Part shown: piece by piece, positions 36,130 through 47,129 of the stretch
Layout of the letters: each line of letters starts with the position of its first letter
Position numbering within the stretch: the stretch's first letter is position 1
From: Cinnamomum chago
Taxonomy: Eukaryota; Streptophyta; Magnoliopsida; Laurales; Lauraceae
DNA length: 64,000 nt
Reading direction: 5' to 3'
Assembly (NCBI GenBank): GCA_038049695.1
Contig: CP142451.1
Location: forward strand, 32,410,001-32,474,000
Made by a program: the position numbers and the translations under genes
The notes under the pieces: generated by a model
The model's input: the letters and a program-made list of their open reading frames with translations, nothing else
What the model was told of the DNA's origin: nothing
Database searches by the model: none

Positions 36130-37585
36130 CTATTCACATCTTACTTCCTCTAAAATAGAAAATGAAATGTCTGGATCTTCTTCACATTTTTCGAAATGCA
36201 CAATTTCCCTTTCAGATGCTCGACTCCCTCGCCCACGGCCCCTTCCTCGGCCTCGACCACGTCCTCTTCCACTGCTGCTTTGGCCAGTCTCATGCTGCAT
36301 CAGAAATAGCATCTCTTAAGACGGTTAATGATGAGCTTATTATGTAACTACATGACAAATTCTGTGTGTGTGTGTTTTTTTTTTTTTTTTTGGTAAAAAA
36401 CATGACAAATTGTGTTAGTGTCAATCATGGACCTCTTTTGCACCAATTTTTACAATGACCATATACTAGCTAGTCATCTACTCAGATTATAGTCTTATCC
36501 CATCTACTAATTCTGCTAACTATAATATAAGTTCTGATCTCTTAAAAAAAAAAAACTAATTTGATCTAATACGTATAGAAAAAGAATTCCAATTTTAATT
36601 GAACATAACAAACTACATGTCTGAGATGATTCAGAATATGAAAAGCATCCGTGCCTCGAAAACCTCTAAATGGTTTAGTTCATTTTATGAAATCGAACAA
36701 GTAATGACTTTCTCTGGAAAATATGGACTAAGTGATGAACACCCCAATTAAAATATGGAAGATACATTTGCAGAAAGTGACGCTACCCCAAAGCGCTTTG
36801 TTTGGTGCGGCATTGAAACAAGAGAAACAAATTGGGTGGGATACATATTTCCTGCATTGCCTAAAATCACCATCCATATGTTTCAGTTCAGACCTAAAAC
36901 ATAGCTGGGTGTAGAATCATGAAAATAAGGTATAGGGTGCACTCAGGAAACAACCGCAGATTTGTGTCAGTTAAAGTGTTTGAGCAGAATCGATGGCTAT
37001 CAGTTCTGTGCATTTGGTACAGCATGGTAAGCATTCTTGCACTGCATTAGATGCTTTTTTCTGGAGTGCCTGCTTAATTAAGACGGGTGATGATTTTTGA
37101 GTAGAAAGAAAAATAGTAACCCAAGTGATTTTGTGATCCTTGCCCAAATGCATAATGGAATGATGCCAATTGTTTTGCTAAAATAATCGAACTGCTTCTG
37201 ATTTGGGCAGAAAAAAAAGATAAGGAAAATAAAAGGGGCTCTGTCATAGACAAATAAGATGGAAAAATATGGGAGATCTTACAGTCCAACTCCTCTTTGA
37301 CTCCTCGTCACTTTCATTGTCATCATCTTCAACAGCTTTCCTTTAGGGTAAAAAAGAAAGAAAGAGAACAGAGCTAGTCAATTTACCAACTCGAACTTAT
37401 CAGGTCCTCTACTGTAGTTCAATGACACAAAATATTGATTAGAACCCAAGTAGTTGTTTTTTCCTAACCTTCTCCTTGCAACGGGTCTCTCCTCTCCGGC
37501 GGCATCAGAACAACCATAGTCTGGAACTTTGCTGACGATTTCCCTTAGGAAATCAAATACATTAAAGCTTTGTACACACTGTTTT
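36130..37585 (-). pseudogene. Captured Dr1-associated corepressor (NF-YC/DRAP1-like) fragment, three exons
   Basis: DRAP1/NF-YC11-type proteins pair with Dr1 to repress transcription. Exons on the minus strand: 37585-37469 (CVQSFNVFDFLREIVSKVPD, then YGCSDAAGEE and an Arg-rich end), donor GTTAGG; 37340-37283 (KAVEDDDNESDEESKRS), donor GTAAGA; 36294-36130 (HETGQSSSGRGRGRG..., then SRASERE and a stop). Acceptors (cag, aaag, gcag) and donors fit, and all three exons join in phase, so introns were kept: capture was at DNA level. The N-terminal histone-fold exons are absent, so no functional protein is expected. Identification rests on my recollection of the family's VxxFDFLxEIVxKVPD, DSDEESKR and RGRG motifs. 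Confidence 0.75.
36372..36391. repeat. (TG)n/T-run microsatellite
   Basis: tgtgtgtgtg (from about 36363) followed by a 17-20 base T run, inside the captured intron. Confidence 0.8.
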
Positions 37586-38229
37586 CTGAAAATCCATGCG
37601 GAATAATTAGTTACACTTTCCATATTAGGAAAAAAATGCAAATACAAAAACATCTATTAAAACAAGTGCAAAATATCGTCATCTAAGATTCAAGCTCAAT
37701 ACAAAATAGCACTACTGCATTGCACAAGAAATAATAGGTGTGAAGAAGCACAGTTTTACACTCTTCATTTAAAAAAATAAATAAATCAACTTCATGTTTC
37801 ACTTAAAATGGCAACTCACCTAAAAAGAGACAAGATAAATTAGGAGGTCTGAAAAGGACACATTGATGAGGATAATCATCCCACCAAGGCTCTTACCATA
37901 AAAAATAAAAAATCATCCCACCAAGGCAAAAGTATTTTGATATTGAAGTTCATAAATTCCTTTTGGTATGCTTTAGAACCAGTCCAATGACCTGTTGGAG
38001 TTATCAACACACAAAGGAACCACAGATAATTCATCCGCAGCGTTCACACTCAGCACCACAACACAACAACCAAATCTTCTAGCAACCCCTCCTCCATTCT
38101 AAGCCATATCTGCTCATCCTTGAAAAGGGTTCGCCTTAAATAACAACACTGTTGCAAAACAACTGATGGTTGTTGTGACACTCTTGGTTGCACTCAGCAA
38201 ATTGAATATTAGGATGCTATCCAAAGAAT
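37586..38229. other. CACTA interior, no clear gene
   Basis: Minus-strand sequence at 37980-38120 has weak resemblance to the region after the LINE RT active site (a YL..L.LC-like stretch) but is full of stops. Otherwise nothing is recognised. Confidence 0.3.
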
Positions 38230-38355
38230 CCAAAACGTCAACCAAACTTGAACCATTGCATTAAGCCAATTGCCTTGGCTACTTTGAGCATTCTACTCAA
38301 AGCTTTGCTAAAAATCAAGAATAGGAAAGGTGAGAGAGGGACCCCTTGAGCATCA
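38230..38355 (-). pseudogene. LINE reverse-transcriptase fragment inside the CACTA
   Basis: The minus strand reads NDAQGVPLSPFLFLIFSKAL followed by SRMLKVAKAIGL. This is the G-x-P-L-S-P-x-L-F block of plant L1 RT. It is separated from the other LINE pieces by the CACTA boundary, so it was acquired by or inserted into the CACTA independently. Confidence 0.75.
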
Positions 38356-38494
38356 TTCTACAAATATCCACACTAAATTTACATAAATAATGCATTTGCA
38401 TGCAAACTTTTAAGCAAAATGCAACATAGAATCAAGTGAAGAGAAAACTACATGCATTCAACAAGTAATACTGCCAACAGAATTAAATGATTAC

Positions 38495-38595
38495 CTTTTC
38501 GAGACGTTGTAGAAGTGCAGTTTTAAATTGTCGAACACCACGTCCACTAGATGTGGGATCCAGTCTATGGGCCTTCTCGAAGGCATAGAATCGAC
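38495..38595 (-). pseudogene. Captured callose synthase exon
   Basis: A 101-bp exon, acceptor ctag and donor GTAATC, reads [19 protein letters not shown] then [13 protein letters not shown]. This is the highly conserved N-terminal cytosolic block of plant callose (1,3-beta-glucan) synthases, large plasma-membrane enzymes that make callose. The flanking exons are not seen, so this is a single-exon fragment. Splice sites at both ends look intact, and the frame is open. Confidence 0.85.
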
Positions 38596-39170
38596 CTAGT
38601 TATGACACCAGTAAGCCCATGAATTAGATTCAACAAAAAGTTATAAATTTTTTTAACAATTATAACGAAAAGAAATCCGTATTATTTAACTAATTTTTAC
38701 AAAAAGAAAAAAGAACACTGCACAACCAGATCAATGATAATCACATAACTAAAGGAAAAATATTCAAGACAAGGACAAAAAACACGACATTGAAGGCAAA
38801 GGCAACAAGAATAATATTTTAGCTTATTGCAATTAAATTGGCCACTTGAATGAAAAATATAAGGCTCAAAGGCACCACACCACACCATTGGTTCTTGAAG
38901 ATGATTGGCGCTCCCTCTTGTGCAAGGGAACATAAATTACAGTAGTCAATTTCGGTTTGATTTGGCTGTGCAGGCCGACATTGTTAGCCAAATCTGTGTT
39001 TGTTTTTTTTAATCTCTGTTGAAAGATTGTTTCTTTTATCAGTATTGCATTGCCAATTGCTTCTCTTCTTAAAAAGTGAACATCTGGGTTGGTGGATTGA
39101 TCTGGTAATGGTGGATTGATCTGAAACACGAGCAATTATGGGTTCTAATCTGGGTTAGCTAAGGGATTGT
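38596..39170. other. CACTA interior, no clear gene
   Basis: AT-rich sequence between the callose synthase exon and the RRM fragment. Two long minus-strand ORFs here have no recognised domain. Confidence 0.3.
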
Positions 39171-39545
39171 TGGTCTTTGTTTGTGACAAATCTTTCTCCG
39201 AGGGTGACAACGAAGGATTTGTTCAAAGTTTTCCGGGAGGTAGGTCAAGTTTTTGATGTGTTTTTGCCAAAAGATAGGCTTAATGAGAGAGGCAGAGGGT
39301 TTGGATTTGTGCGGTTTAAAACAGAATGGGACGCAAATAGGGCAATTAGGAGTTTGAATGGACGAATGGTTGGACGAAGAAAGATTGGGGTGAAGAAAGC
39401 TAATTATGTTGACAGGAATTCTAAGAAGACTGGCTATAGTCTTGCTGTTGAAAGAAAAAGGTAAGCTTTCAGTGCTGCTAGTATGCAAAATCAAGGAGTG
39501 AACTCAACAAATTCACCAAAGGCAAGCCATGGTACCAATCAGGCT
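39171..39545 (+). pseudogene. RRM-domain fragment
   Basis: The plus strand reads SLFVTNLSPRV (RNP2) and RGRGFGFVRF (RNP1) with an intervening DLF..F...G.V.DVF..KDR. This is a complete RNA-recognition motif of about 75 residues followed by a basic tail. There is no in-frame ATG; a stop lies upstream at 39156. The frame ends at 39464 in a sequence (AAAG|GTAAGC) that could be a splice donor. It may come from a host RNA-binding protein or from a plant LINE ORF1, many of which carry RRMs. I cannot decide. Confidence 0.7.
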
Positions 39546-39547
39546 TG

Positions 39548-39701
39548 GACATCTTATCTTGTTCTGGCCATTGACACATTCCGGGTGACTATACGCATAA
39601 TCCAAAAACACTTGGCAACCAGTTCTAAATTCAGCTGTAGCACCTATCTGGGCACTTGACTTTCGCCGTCTCATCCAACTGCGGTCTGAATAGTAATCCA
39701 T
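39548..39701 (-). pseudogene. CACTA TnpD head (transposase-associated domain)
   Basis: Begins MDYYSDRSWM; continues FRTGCQVFLDYAYSHPE, then NGQNKIRCP. This fits the N-terminal domain of plant CACTA transposases (DRSWM ... F..F......KIRCPC..C). Homology stops right after KIRCP, before the second zinc-ligand pair, where the RRM-bearing segment begins. The catalytic transposase domain is missing from the element. Confidence 0.75.
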
Positions 39702-39737
39702 GATACTACGATACCTATTTTGACAAGAGATATTATA

Positions 39738-39911
39738 TTAAACTATGCCGTCTTTAGGTATAATTAATGCATGGTTCCTATCTAAATATGTCTCTACCCT
39801 TATTACACCGGTCAGGCTTCTATCCCATTCTTGTATGCGACGTCCCACTAATGTCAACGACTCAAACAAGTGCATCTGTTGTTCAAAAGAAATTTCGGCA
39901 GCATCTCCCAT
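39738..39911 (-). CDS. Unrecognised 57-aa ORF upstream of the TnpD head
   Basis: ATG at 39911, stop at 39738. The composition looks coding (acidic start, LVGRRIQEWDRSL, then VETYLDRN and an Ile/Pro-rich end). I do not recognise the family. It lies on the same strand just upstream of the transposase remnant, so it may be another captured exon or a leader ORF. Confidence 0.3.
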   Translation of the reverse strand: MGDAAEISFEQQMHLFESLTLVGRRIQEWDRSLTGVIRVETYLDRNHALIIPKDGIV

Positions 39912-40811
39912 CGGTCTCCAAGTACACGAAGTAGACTATAATTTATACAGTCTAAGTATGCACCCGGAGAACAATAGAGGATAAACAAACCAAAATTTCT
40001 TTATAACAAACAGATACATTTGCTTCAGTAGTTGACACCAGCCTAAGTGGGAGCATGACATACAAGAACAGTCCCAAACTGGGGACTATTCAAAATTCAC
40101 TCCTAATAAGTGAATTTTGAACGGGTTTCTAAACTGAACATGTCCTATTGTTTTAAATTATATCATTGACAGAGAACTCATTCTAACAGTTTGAGCTCGG
40201 ACAAAACAGCTGTGCCCATACATGAATGAAATCTATTAAACTTTGTAGTTCTCTTTCAACCTAAAGTGAAGAAACGAAATCAATATTTCAACATATCAAT
40301 GTTACCAATACAATTTTAGAAACAAAAGCCTTAGTTAACTACGACAACTATAGACGAGAGGCACATGAATATGACAAATATATAGAGAACATGTATATAT
40401 GTAACTATATGTAATGCAAATAAAACTAAACATATAGTTTAATGACAATCGTTATTTGGCCTTTCTAAGAATGTTTTCATCATATAAAAAGAGAAATAAT
40501 TGGAATCGATGGTGTACGATACTGCCAGTAATAAATTTGCCTTATACTTCTTCACTTTGAGATCTTAGATCAATCAGATTTGATGGGGATGGCTTGCAAT
40601 GTGTAACAGTACTTATCTTTAGTTGATGGGCGAATTAAAAACTATTTCTATACGAATGGGCACCACTCATATGCCATGTGCCTTTAGGAAATCCTACTCC
40701 TTTGTTTTAAAGATCCTTCCAATGGTCAGTGAAATTCCATAGTCAAATCAATTTCATATTGCTCATTATATTTTGACCTTTTGTCTATTAAGTATATAGT
40801 TCGATGGTATA

Positions 40812-40858
<47 letters not shown>
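40812..40858. repeat. (AAT)n microsatellite
   Basis: About 15-16 uninterrupted AAT units. Confidence 0.95.
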
Positions 40859-40861
<3 letters not shown>

Positions 40862-42999
40862 CTCTATAGTTTCAGGGTGTAATCAGTTCCCTTGGAACGT
40901 GGTAGATAGTGTTACTGTGGTCGCTGGAATTTGAAGTTCCCCTCTGCTGACAATTCTCTCTTTGGAAAACAAGTAATTTTAATGAAAATTAAGAAAGCTG
41001 GCTAATACATAGATGTTTTCTTAAGAGTAAACAGCATGTGCAGTCCATCTCCATGGTACCCACTTGGGCCGACCTTTGATGAATTCAGACCTTCACACTC
41101 TTCCCCTCGTGATCTTACATGAGGCCCAATTTTACTAATATCAAACCTTTACCACGGTTGCAAAAAATTTTAGTTAAAAGACTACTAAACTTCAAAACTA
41201 CTAAATCAAACGTCGGAATAATTTGATGGGGCTGATTTTTTTTCCATTTTCCCTGCCTATAAGAAGACCTTCCCATCTACACCACCCCACTAAGAAACAA
41301 TGCATCTAAGTGGGCCCCACGAACTGGAGCATATGACTATAAGAGTGCCTTGCAGTCTGATCATAGGAGGAAATTTCTGCCAATACAGAACATCCAACAT
41401 CTAGTAACCTTTGGTCACTGGATGAAGCTTTTCCCATGAATAACCTTCTGACAGAGAAGACTCAATTGTTTGGGAATGTTTATGTACCTAAAGCATGGAA
41501 CATGTTTTAGATTATCAAAACCTTCTTTTGGAATACATGTATCTCTGTATTAGTTTCTAAGACTTTTAACCGAAAGGGCATCTCAATCAAAGAAAGTTAA
41601 TTCCCTTTGCTCAAAAGTCAAGTTCCTTTTCTAGCTTTAGTAGCTCATGAGAAATGACAGAAGACAAAAGGAATGAGTTTTATAGGTTCTAGCTCAACTT
41701 TAACAACTTTAACCCAGTTGAAAGGTGTAAAAAGGAGATGGAGAAATGGATTACTATCAGGAGCCTTTTCACCCCTCTTGATAAGACTTTCACACCAAGG
41801 AAAATCTGATCTTGGTAGGTGCAAGAACAAATGAATAATGATTGGAACAAAATCACCAAATATAAAAGCAAAGTTGATCAAATAATTCTACTTTTTTCTT
41901 GGGTCAAACGTACATGAAAGGTACTTTTCCCACCCACATATTCACTTCCATGATAGCCCATGAAGAAAAAACTCCCCAACCCTAATCATAAGCCATGATA
42001 GTTCATTTCTTCTTTCGGCTACCACTAATCCATGTACCAATACAAGTCGCCCCAGAAGCCCCCATGCACGTGGTGTCAGATTCAAACCTTCCTACCATGG
42101 ACCACTTTGGGCCATTTGTTCTAACTGTGTTTTGGAGGGTTGCAGAAAAGAGGACCCCAGGTATCAGGTGTTTCTCTCTCTTAGCATGCTCTGGAATGTG
42201 TCATCATTTCAATTTCAAAGCTGATTTTTTTTTCTCCCATCATTTCGTCTATAGCTTAAACTTTCAAAAATATGTTTTTCACAAATACACACCTTAAAGA
42301 ACATCCATAGAAACTAGCAAAGGGGACTTCTTATAGGAAGAACAAGCACCATCTACATAGGTTCAAATTCAAACCACTCTCCCAGATGGGAGATGGGAGA
42401 TATATTGGCAAGTATTGAAAGATCTAAATATTTGATTATCTTAACTGCTTCTCTCTCAGTGTGTGTGTGTGAATGAAGGATAACCCAACTAGGGGAAAAG
42501 CCCAATTGATACTATTAAAAGGCACCTACAAAAAGGAAAGACCAGGCAAAGCATAGTGACTCAAAAAGAAAGCCATGGATCACATAATTGCAACTTTTGT
42601 GTGTGTTTGTCTCTTTTCCACAAGCCATAATTTTCACTCAGTTGATAAGATTCTTCAACATCTTTTTGCCTGTCCATACCGCTCTTTCACTCTTTCTCCA
42701 AGTTATCAAAGCCCTTTGGTGTCAGTGCATAAACCCTAACATTGAGGGGGGAAGTTACCCAGAACTTGAATTCAGCGAAAAGAAGTTTAATATAAAAGAA
42801 AGAGAAAGGCATAAACAGCATTCCAAAGATCACAGCCAAACAGAAAACAAAAACCAAGAGAAATTCGTTTCGAAGCAATATGACATTCGATCTTTCCTTG
42901 AAGCAGAGGGAGAGAGAGAGCAGATCAATGGGAAAGCAAAGCATTTCGAGAGATGAAAAAGTAGAAACTGGAATCTGCGAAAGAAATCAAACAAACTGG

Positions 43000-43167
43000 T
43001 TCTGCAACAAGGATGCCCACCCAAATCTGACGAGGAGAGCAAACGAGACTTGTCTTTCTTTTCCGGCAATGTGATTATCTCTGTTCTGCAACAAAGATAC
43101 CCGCCCAAATCTGACGAGGACAGCAACAGAAACTCGCCCTTCTTCTCCGGCGAGGTGATTCTCTCTG
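43000..43167. repeat. 84-bp tandem duplication
   Basis: ttctgcaacaa...tctctg at 43000-43083 is followed by a diverged copy at 43084-43167. It includes cccaaatctgacgagga and ctccggc motifs. Confidence 0.85.
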
Positions 43168-43715
43168 TTCTACGATAAGGATTTGCCCACTAGTGACGAG
43201 AGATCTCCGGACATCTCAGCGTATATTGACTGCTTGTTCTTTTTCAGTGATCTTTAAAACGCCCCGCTCTTCACCCAAACCAAACTAGATCAGATCTGCA
43301 ACAGCCAGTGGCCCACGTGGGAGAGGATCGGCTCCAGAGGGGGAGTCCAGATAGGTTCTGGGAAGGTTCTGCGCACGAGGAGATGGCGACGACGGAAAGA
43401 GCGGCGTGAAAGGGATGATGGGCTGTGAGATTGGCGGAGACTCTACGCAGGGAGGCGATGAGGGCGATAGGCCGTGAGGTGTGCGCAGTAGTTGGAGGAG
43501 GAGGGCTGGCTGGTAGGTATTGCTCACGTGGAGGGCAATGGCGAGAGGTATCCTGATTCCTGAGGTGAAAGGGAGAACAAGAGAGAGGGTCGCCTCAGGT
43601 GGGGATGGGCCAACAGAGGGAGAAATGCGAGAGTTTAGCCGTGAGAGACCGAGAGCGAGGGAAAAAGGGATTTTGGTGGAGGGTTTTTGGTGGCGGCAAA
43701 GGGAAAAATAGAAGG

Positions 43716-43912
43716 GATCAGCGACCGATTTCTGCGACCGAATGCGGTCGCTGATGCCATTGCGTCAATTTTAATGGTGGGAACTGTGAATCAGCGACTG
43801 ATCAGCGACCGCTAATAATTGCGACGGGATTTATTTTTCGGTCGTTAATAGCGGTCGCTATTACCCGCAATAGCTACCAAAAATTGCGGTCGCTGAAACA
43901 TTTGGTCGCTGT
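43716..43912. repeat. CACTA right subterminal repeats
   Basis: AGCGACCG / CGGTCGCT motifs as at the left end, including gcgaccgaatgcggtcgctg. Confidence 0.9.
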
Positions 43913-44359
43913 TGGGCCTTTTTCTTGTAGTGGGTGAGGTATTATTTATGTTCTCAAAGTACATAGGCATTAAGGATTCTAATGAAGCTGAAGTGTTAGC
44001 TATATTGGAAGCTCTAATTAGAAGCTCTAAGGATCCGTGTCTCAAATAATTTTCATAGTATAGTGGTGGAAAACGATTCCTTAAATGTGATTTCTTGGAT
44101 GTCCTGCTTGGAGAAGGGTCCATGGAAATTCCAATTTCTTTTCAATGAAATCAAGACTTGGTCTTCATCTTTGAATGTTGAGTTTCATCATGTGCTTCAG
44201 TTGGGAAATGGCATGGTAGATGCTTCGGCTAAGTCAAGGGTAGGAAGAGATGTAGCTTTGCTTGCTCTACCTATGCAGGTTTTTTTCTTTTCCATCTTCT
44301 TTGTTGTACCTTTCTTAAGTCTTTAACATATATTTACTGTTACCGATAAGAAAAAATAC

Positions 44360-44596
44360 ATGCGAGTAGAGCCTTTATCAAGACGAATGGCCTTAATAAA
44401 GTCATGGGAAAAAAGATTGTTGTCTGACATGGATCTTACATGGATGAAAGCCGATTGGGTCCACCCATTGAGGATAGGCTTCATTCTATCCATCAAAATT
44501 TTGCAAATAATCTTATACAACATGTTAGTGAGTGAAATGGACTTGAAGTGATCCAGCAAGTGTCCTGGAGAAAGCAGGACAACTTCTTTACATTAT
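44360..44596 (-). pseudogene. Minus-strand LINE A, RT fragment (fingers)
   Basis: Minus strand: HFKSISLTNMLYKIICKILM, then QSAFIHVRSMSDNNLFSHD. This matches the RPISL.NVLYKI..K.L..R and QSAF..GR.I.DN block of L1 RT. It is continuous in frame with 35040-35224 once LINE B, with its CACTA, is removed. Confidence 0.85.
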
Positions 44597-44599
44597 TGT

Positions 44600-45609
44600 G
44601 GTATTTGGAGAGAAATTTGGAGGCTGAAGATTTTGGAAGCTTACAAAATGTTTCATTGGAGAGCATGTAACACTTTAATGCTTAGGAAAGAAAATTTATT
44701 TTCACGTCATTTGATACCCAACCCTCTTTGTCCAATATGTGAAAGGGAAGCTGAAACTGTCACTCACATTCTATAGAATTGTCTATCTTGGAAAGATTGT
44801 TGGACGGAATGCAGTAGGAAACTTCAAAAGCTTGCATGTGCAGATGAGAATCTTTTAGTTCTCGTTAAATGTTTAATGTCAAATTTAGATGAGGAAGATT
44901 TTATTTTGGTGGCCTCAGTATGTAGAGGGATCTAGTTCGAAAGAACGAATTTATTTTTTAAGATGTTTTTACACACCATGCACACGTGGTGACTAAGGCC
45001 AAGCAAGTTGAAGATTTTAACCATGCCTCCCTCGAATGTAGGGATACTACAAGTTCAAATTTGTGTAATTCAGTTATGAGATGAGAATGTCCTCCATTGG
45101 GAGTGTGGAAGGCAGAGTGGAATGCTACAATAGATATATCAAGGTAATTAATGGGAGTCGGTGTTGTTCGTGACCACAAGGGTACAACTACGACATGTAA
45201 GACTACTGCTAAACCTTACATAAGCGACTCATCTGTAGCCGAGGCTATGGCAACATTGGTAGCTGTAGATTTCTTTAAGTCTTTGCAGATTCAACATTTG
45301 ATATTAGAAGGTGATTCATTAGAAGTTGTCAAAGCACTTAGGTGTGAAGAAACAAATTATGCCACTATGGACAGTTGACTGATTCTGCTAAATTAGTTTT
45401 GGACTCCTTTCAATCGTGGCAAGTTGAACATGTCATGAGGGATGCAAATATGGTGGCACATAGATTAACGAAGGAAGCTCTATTCCAATCGACATATCAT
45501 ATATGGAGAGATTATGTTCAACAATTTATTTATGATCTTGTAATCCATGAATGTGATGTTTTTGATGAGTCTTAATACAATTTGATATTTTCTATAAAAA
45601 AAAAAAACA
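44600..45609 (+). mobile_element. Plus-strand LINE C, 5'-truncated
   Basis: Reads, in order: a reverse-transcriptase zinc-finger segment (WREIWRLKILEAYKMF.WRAC, then NPLCPICEREAETVTHIL and a stop codon before NC); an RNase H domain (MGVGVVRDHKG at 45151; AEAMATLVAVDFF; ILEGDSLEVVKAL; frameshift near 45376; VEHVMRDANMVAHRLTKEAL); and an A-tract at 45597-45608. The stop and frameshift show decay. It interrupts LINE A upstream of the fingers fragment. Confidence 0.8.
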
Positions 45610-45809
45610 ATTCGGCTTTGGGACTCATCAGTGACTTGGGAGATTGTTTAAATGATTTAAACAATTTAATATTACTTGAGTGTCCTAATATGAGTAAAAT
45701 AGTTCTCTACTGGATACCATCCTCATCGAGGATTGCTCATACTTTCGAGGAAAAACTAAGTGCATAAACACCTCAAATAGAGACTCGTTGCTTGCCAGCT
45801 CCCTTAACA
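45610..45809. other. Short unassigned spacer
   Basis: No gene or repeat recognised. Confidence 0.3.
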
Positions 45810-46356
45810 TAGGGATGCAAATGGGTATTCGATTTTTTGATTATCTGAAGCTTCCAACTCATTAAAAGCTAGGTTTGGAATTGTTTTAGGTTCCGATTCA
45901 TAAATGAGTCCCGGTCCAGAATCCAATTTAAGTTTCAATTGATAAACAGGCCCAGTTTTGGGTCCATACAAGTTCTTACCCATGGACCCTGACTTGGTTT
46001 TGAGTCTTTAATGTTACAAAACATAGCTCAAAGTTAGCTTTTATTGTACATTTTTATGTTTAATCTTTCAGGTCATAGACTTGATGCTAATTATAAGTTG
46101 AATAATATCCTTATTTTAAGAAAAAATTTAAAATTTAAAAAGAATGAAAAGAAGTTAGAACTGATTTTAGAACTAGATTCATGTCCTCTAGTTGGACCCA
46201 ATTTTGAAACCGAATCCAGGTCCTTCTATTGGAAATGTGTATGGAACCAACAAAATAGGTTCCGAGCTAAAACTAGATTTGTATTGGTTATATAAAATGG
46301 GTCTTGGTCCGAGTCTAGTATAGTTCTGAAACAAAATTGTCCCATTTGCAACCCTA
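45810..46356. mobile_element. Possible hAT-like MITE
   Basis: Ends TAGGGATGCAAATGGG and CCCATTTGCAACCCTA form an inverted pair with one mismatch. The interior has mirrored ggttccgattc / gaatccaggtcc motifs. No convincing 8-bp target duplication (ccttaaca against cccacatt), so the call is tentative. Confidence 0.45.
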
Positions 46357-47129
46357 CCCACATTGGACTTAAGCTTTCTGTGATCCTGTAGAAATGCGGA
46401 GCTATCGTAGAAGAATGATCTTTTTTCAATTTTTTGGTTCTTTCTAGGACCCTCAACCAAGACTTGAACATGTTTAAAAGCCCAAAACGTCTATGAAATA
46501 TCAGCTAGTGATTCATTAAGGATCTTGAGATATTTGTTAAAAAGTCCAAACTAATTAATGACTATTTATGGACTTTTGTGGACCCATAATCCGGTACATT
46601 TATCCTCTCCACAAGGCCAAAATTGCTAAAGGCTCAAATTAAGTAGCCTATTCATCACAAATCATGAGAAAGTTGAGAAAAATTATTGAATGTTGATTTT
46701 CCATAAATGAAAAAAGGTCTTTTTGGCAATTCAATTTTTTCTCATCTTTTCATGTGGGCCCTTAAATAATGATCCGAACCATTCACCATCTCTAAAAGCC
46801 AAAAGCAACTAGGGGTTTAGATTTCAGCTGTAGATTCACTCTAAGTTTCTAGACATCCGTGGGCCCCATTTGTATGACCCAAACTATTAATCATCTCTAG
46901 AAGTCGAAAAATGGTTAGGGGATGAAAGTATATCATAGGTCTTGATTCACCACGGATTGTGATAAATTTGAGAAAGACATAGAACTGTTGGATGACATAT
47001 AGTGTAGATGGTAGGATTTCTTGAAGCTTTCTAAACGTTGAATGCAATGATTCCTCCCCTAGAGATCCTTATTGAGGATAGCCTAGTTTCATGGTCGAGG
47101 GAGGGATCTTCTAAATAAAGGATTCATTG
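46357..47129. other. Non-genic, unassigned
   Basis: AT-rich sequence with several short ORFs but no domain. It interrupts LINE A and so is probably an unidentified insertion or decayed LINE. Confidence 0.3.

Larger units (their letters stand above)
39985..43715. other. CACTA 5' interior, non-coding
   Basis: About 3.7 kb without a recognised gene. It contains an AAT microsatellite (40812-40858), a GT/TC stretch near 42450-42470, an 84-bp tandem duplication (43000-43167) and a G-rich stretch at 43310-43710 that may be the promoter/leader of the lost transposase gene. Confidence 0.4.
35276..43932 (-). mobile_element. CACTA (En/Spm) transposon with captured gene fragments
   Basis: Termini CACTACAAGAAAA at the left and its inverted partner TTTTTCTTGTAGTG at the right; 3-bp target duplication ggt; dense subterminal repeats at both ends. 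Length 8657 bp. Only the N-terminal transposase-associated domain of TnpD remains (39701-39548, minus). That orients the element with its 5' end at the right. The space normally used by the rest of the transposase holds fragments of host genes and a LINE piece. It is non-autonomous and would need a transposase from elsewhere. Confidence 0.92.
35225..44359 (+). mobile_element. Plus-strand LINE B tail, split by the CACTA
   Basis: Outside the CACTA this is only about 475 bp. It encodes the end of an RNase H (RVT_3) domain: GILRNYKG before the CACTA, then EVLFMFSKYIG..DSNEAEVLAILEAL after it, then (frameshifted) VENDSLNVISW and GNGMVDASAK. It finishes in an A-rich tail at about 44348-44358. Flanking direct repeats atgcgaggag (35215-35224) and atgcgagtag (44360-44369) match 9 of 10 and are read as its target duplication within LINE A. 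It is 5' truncated and dead. Confidence 0.75.

Noticed and set aside
36130..36312. Independent RG-repeat gene
   Set aside because: It has a splice acceptor at its start and fits in phase as the last exon of the corepressor fragment.
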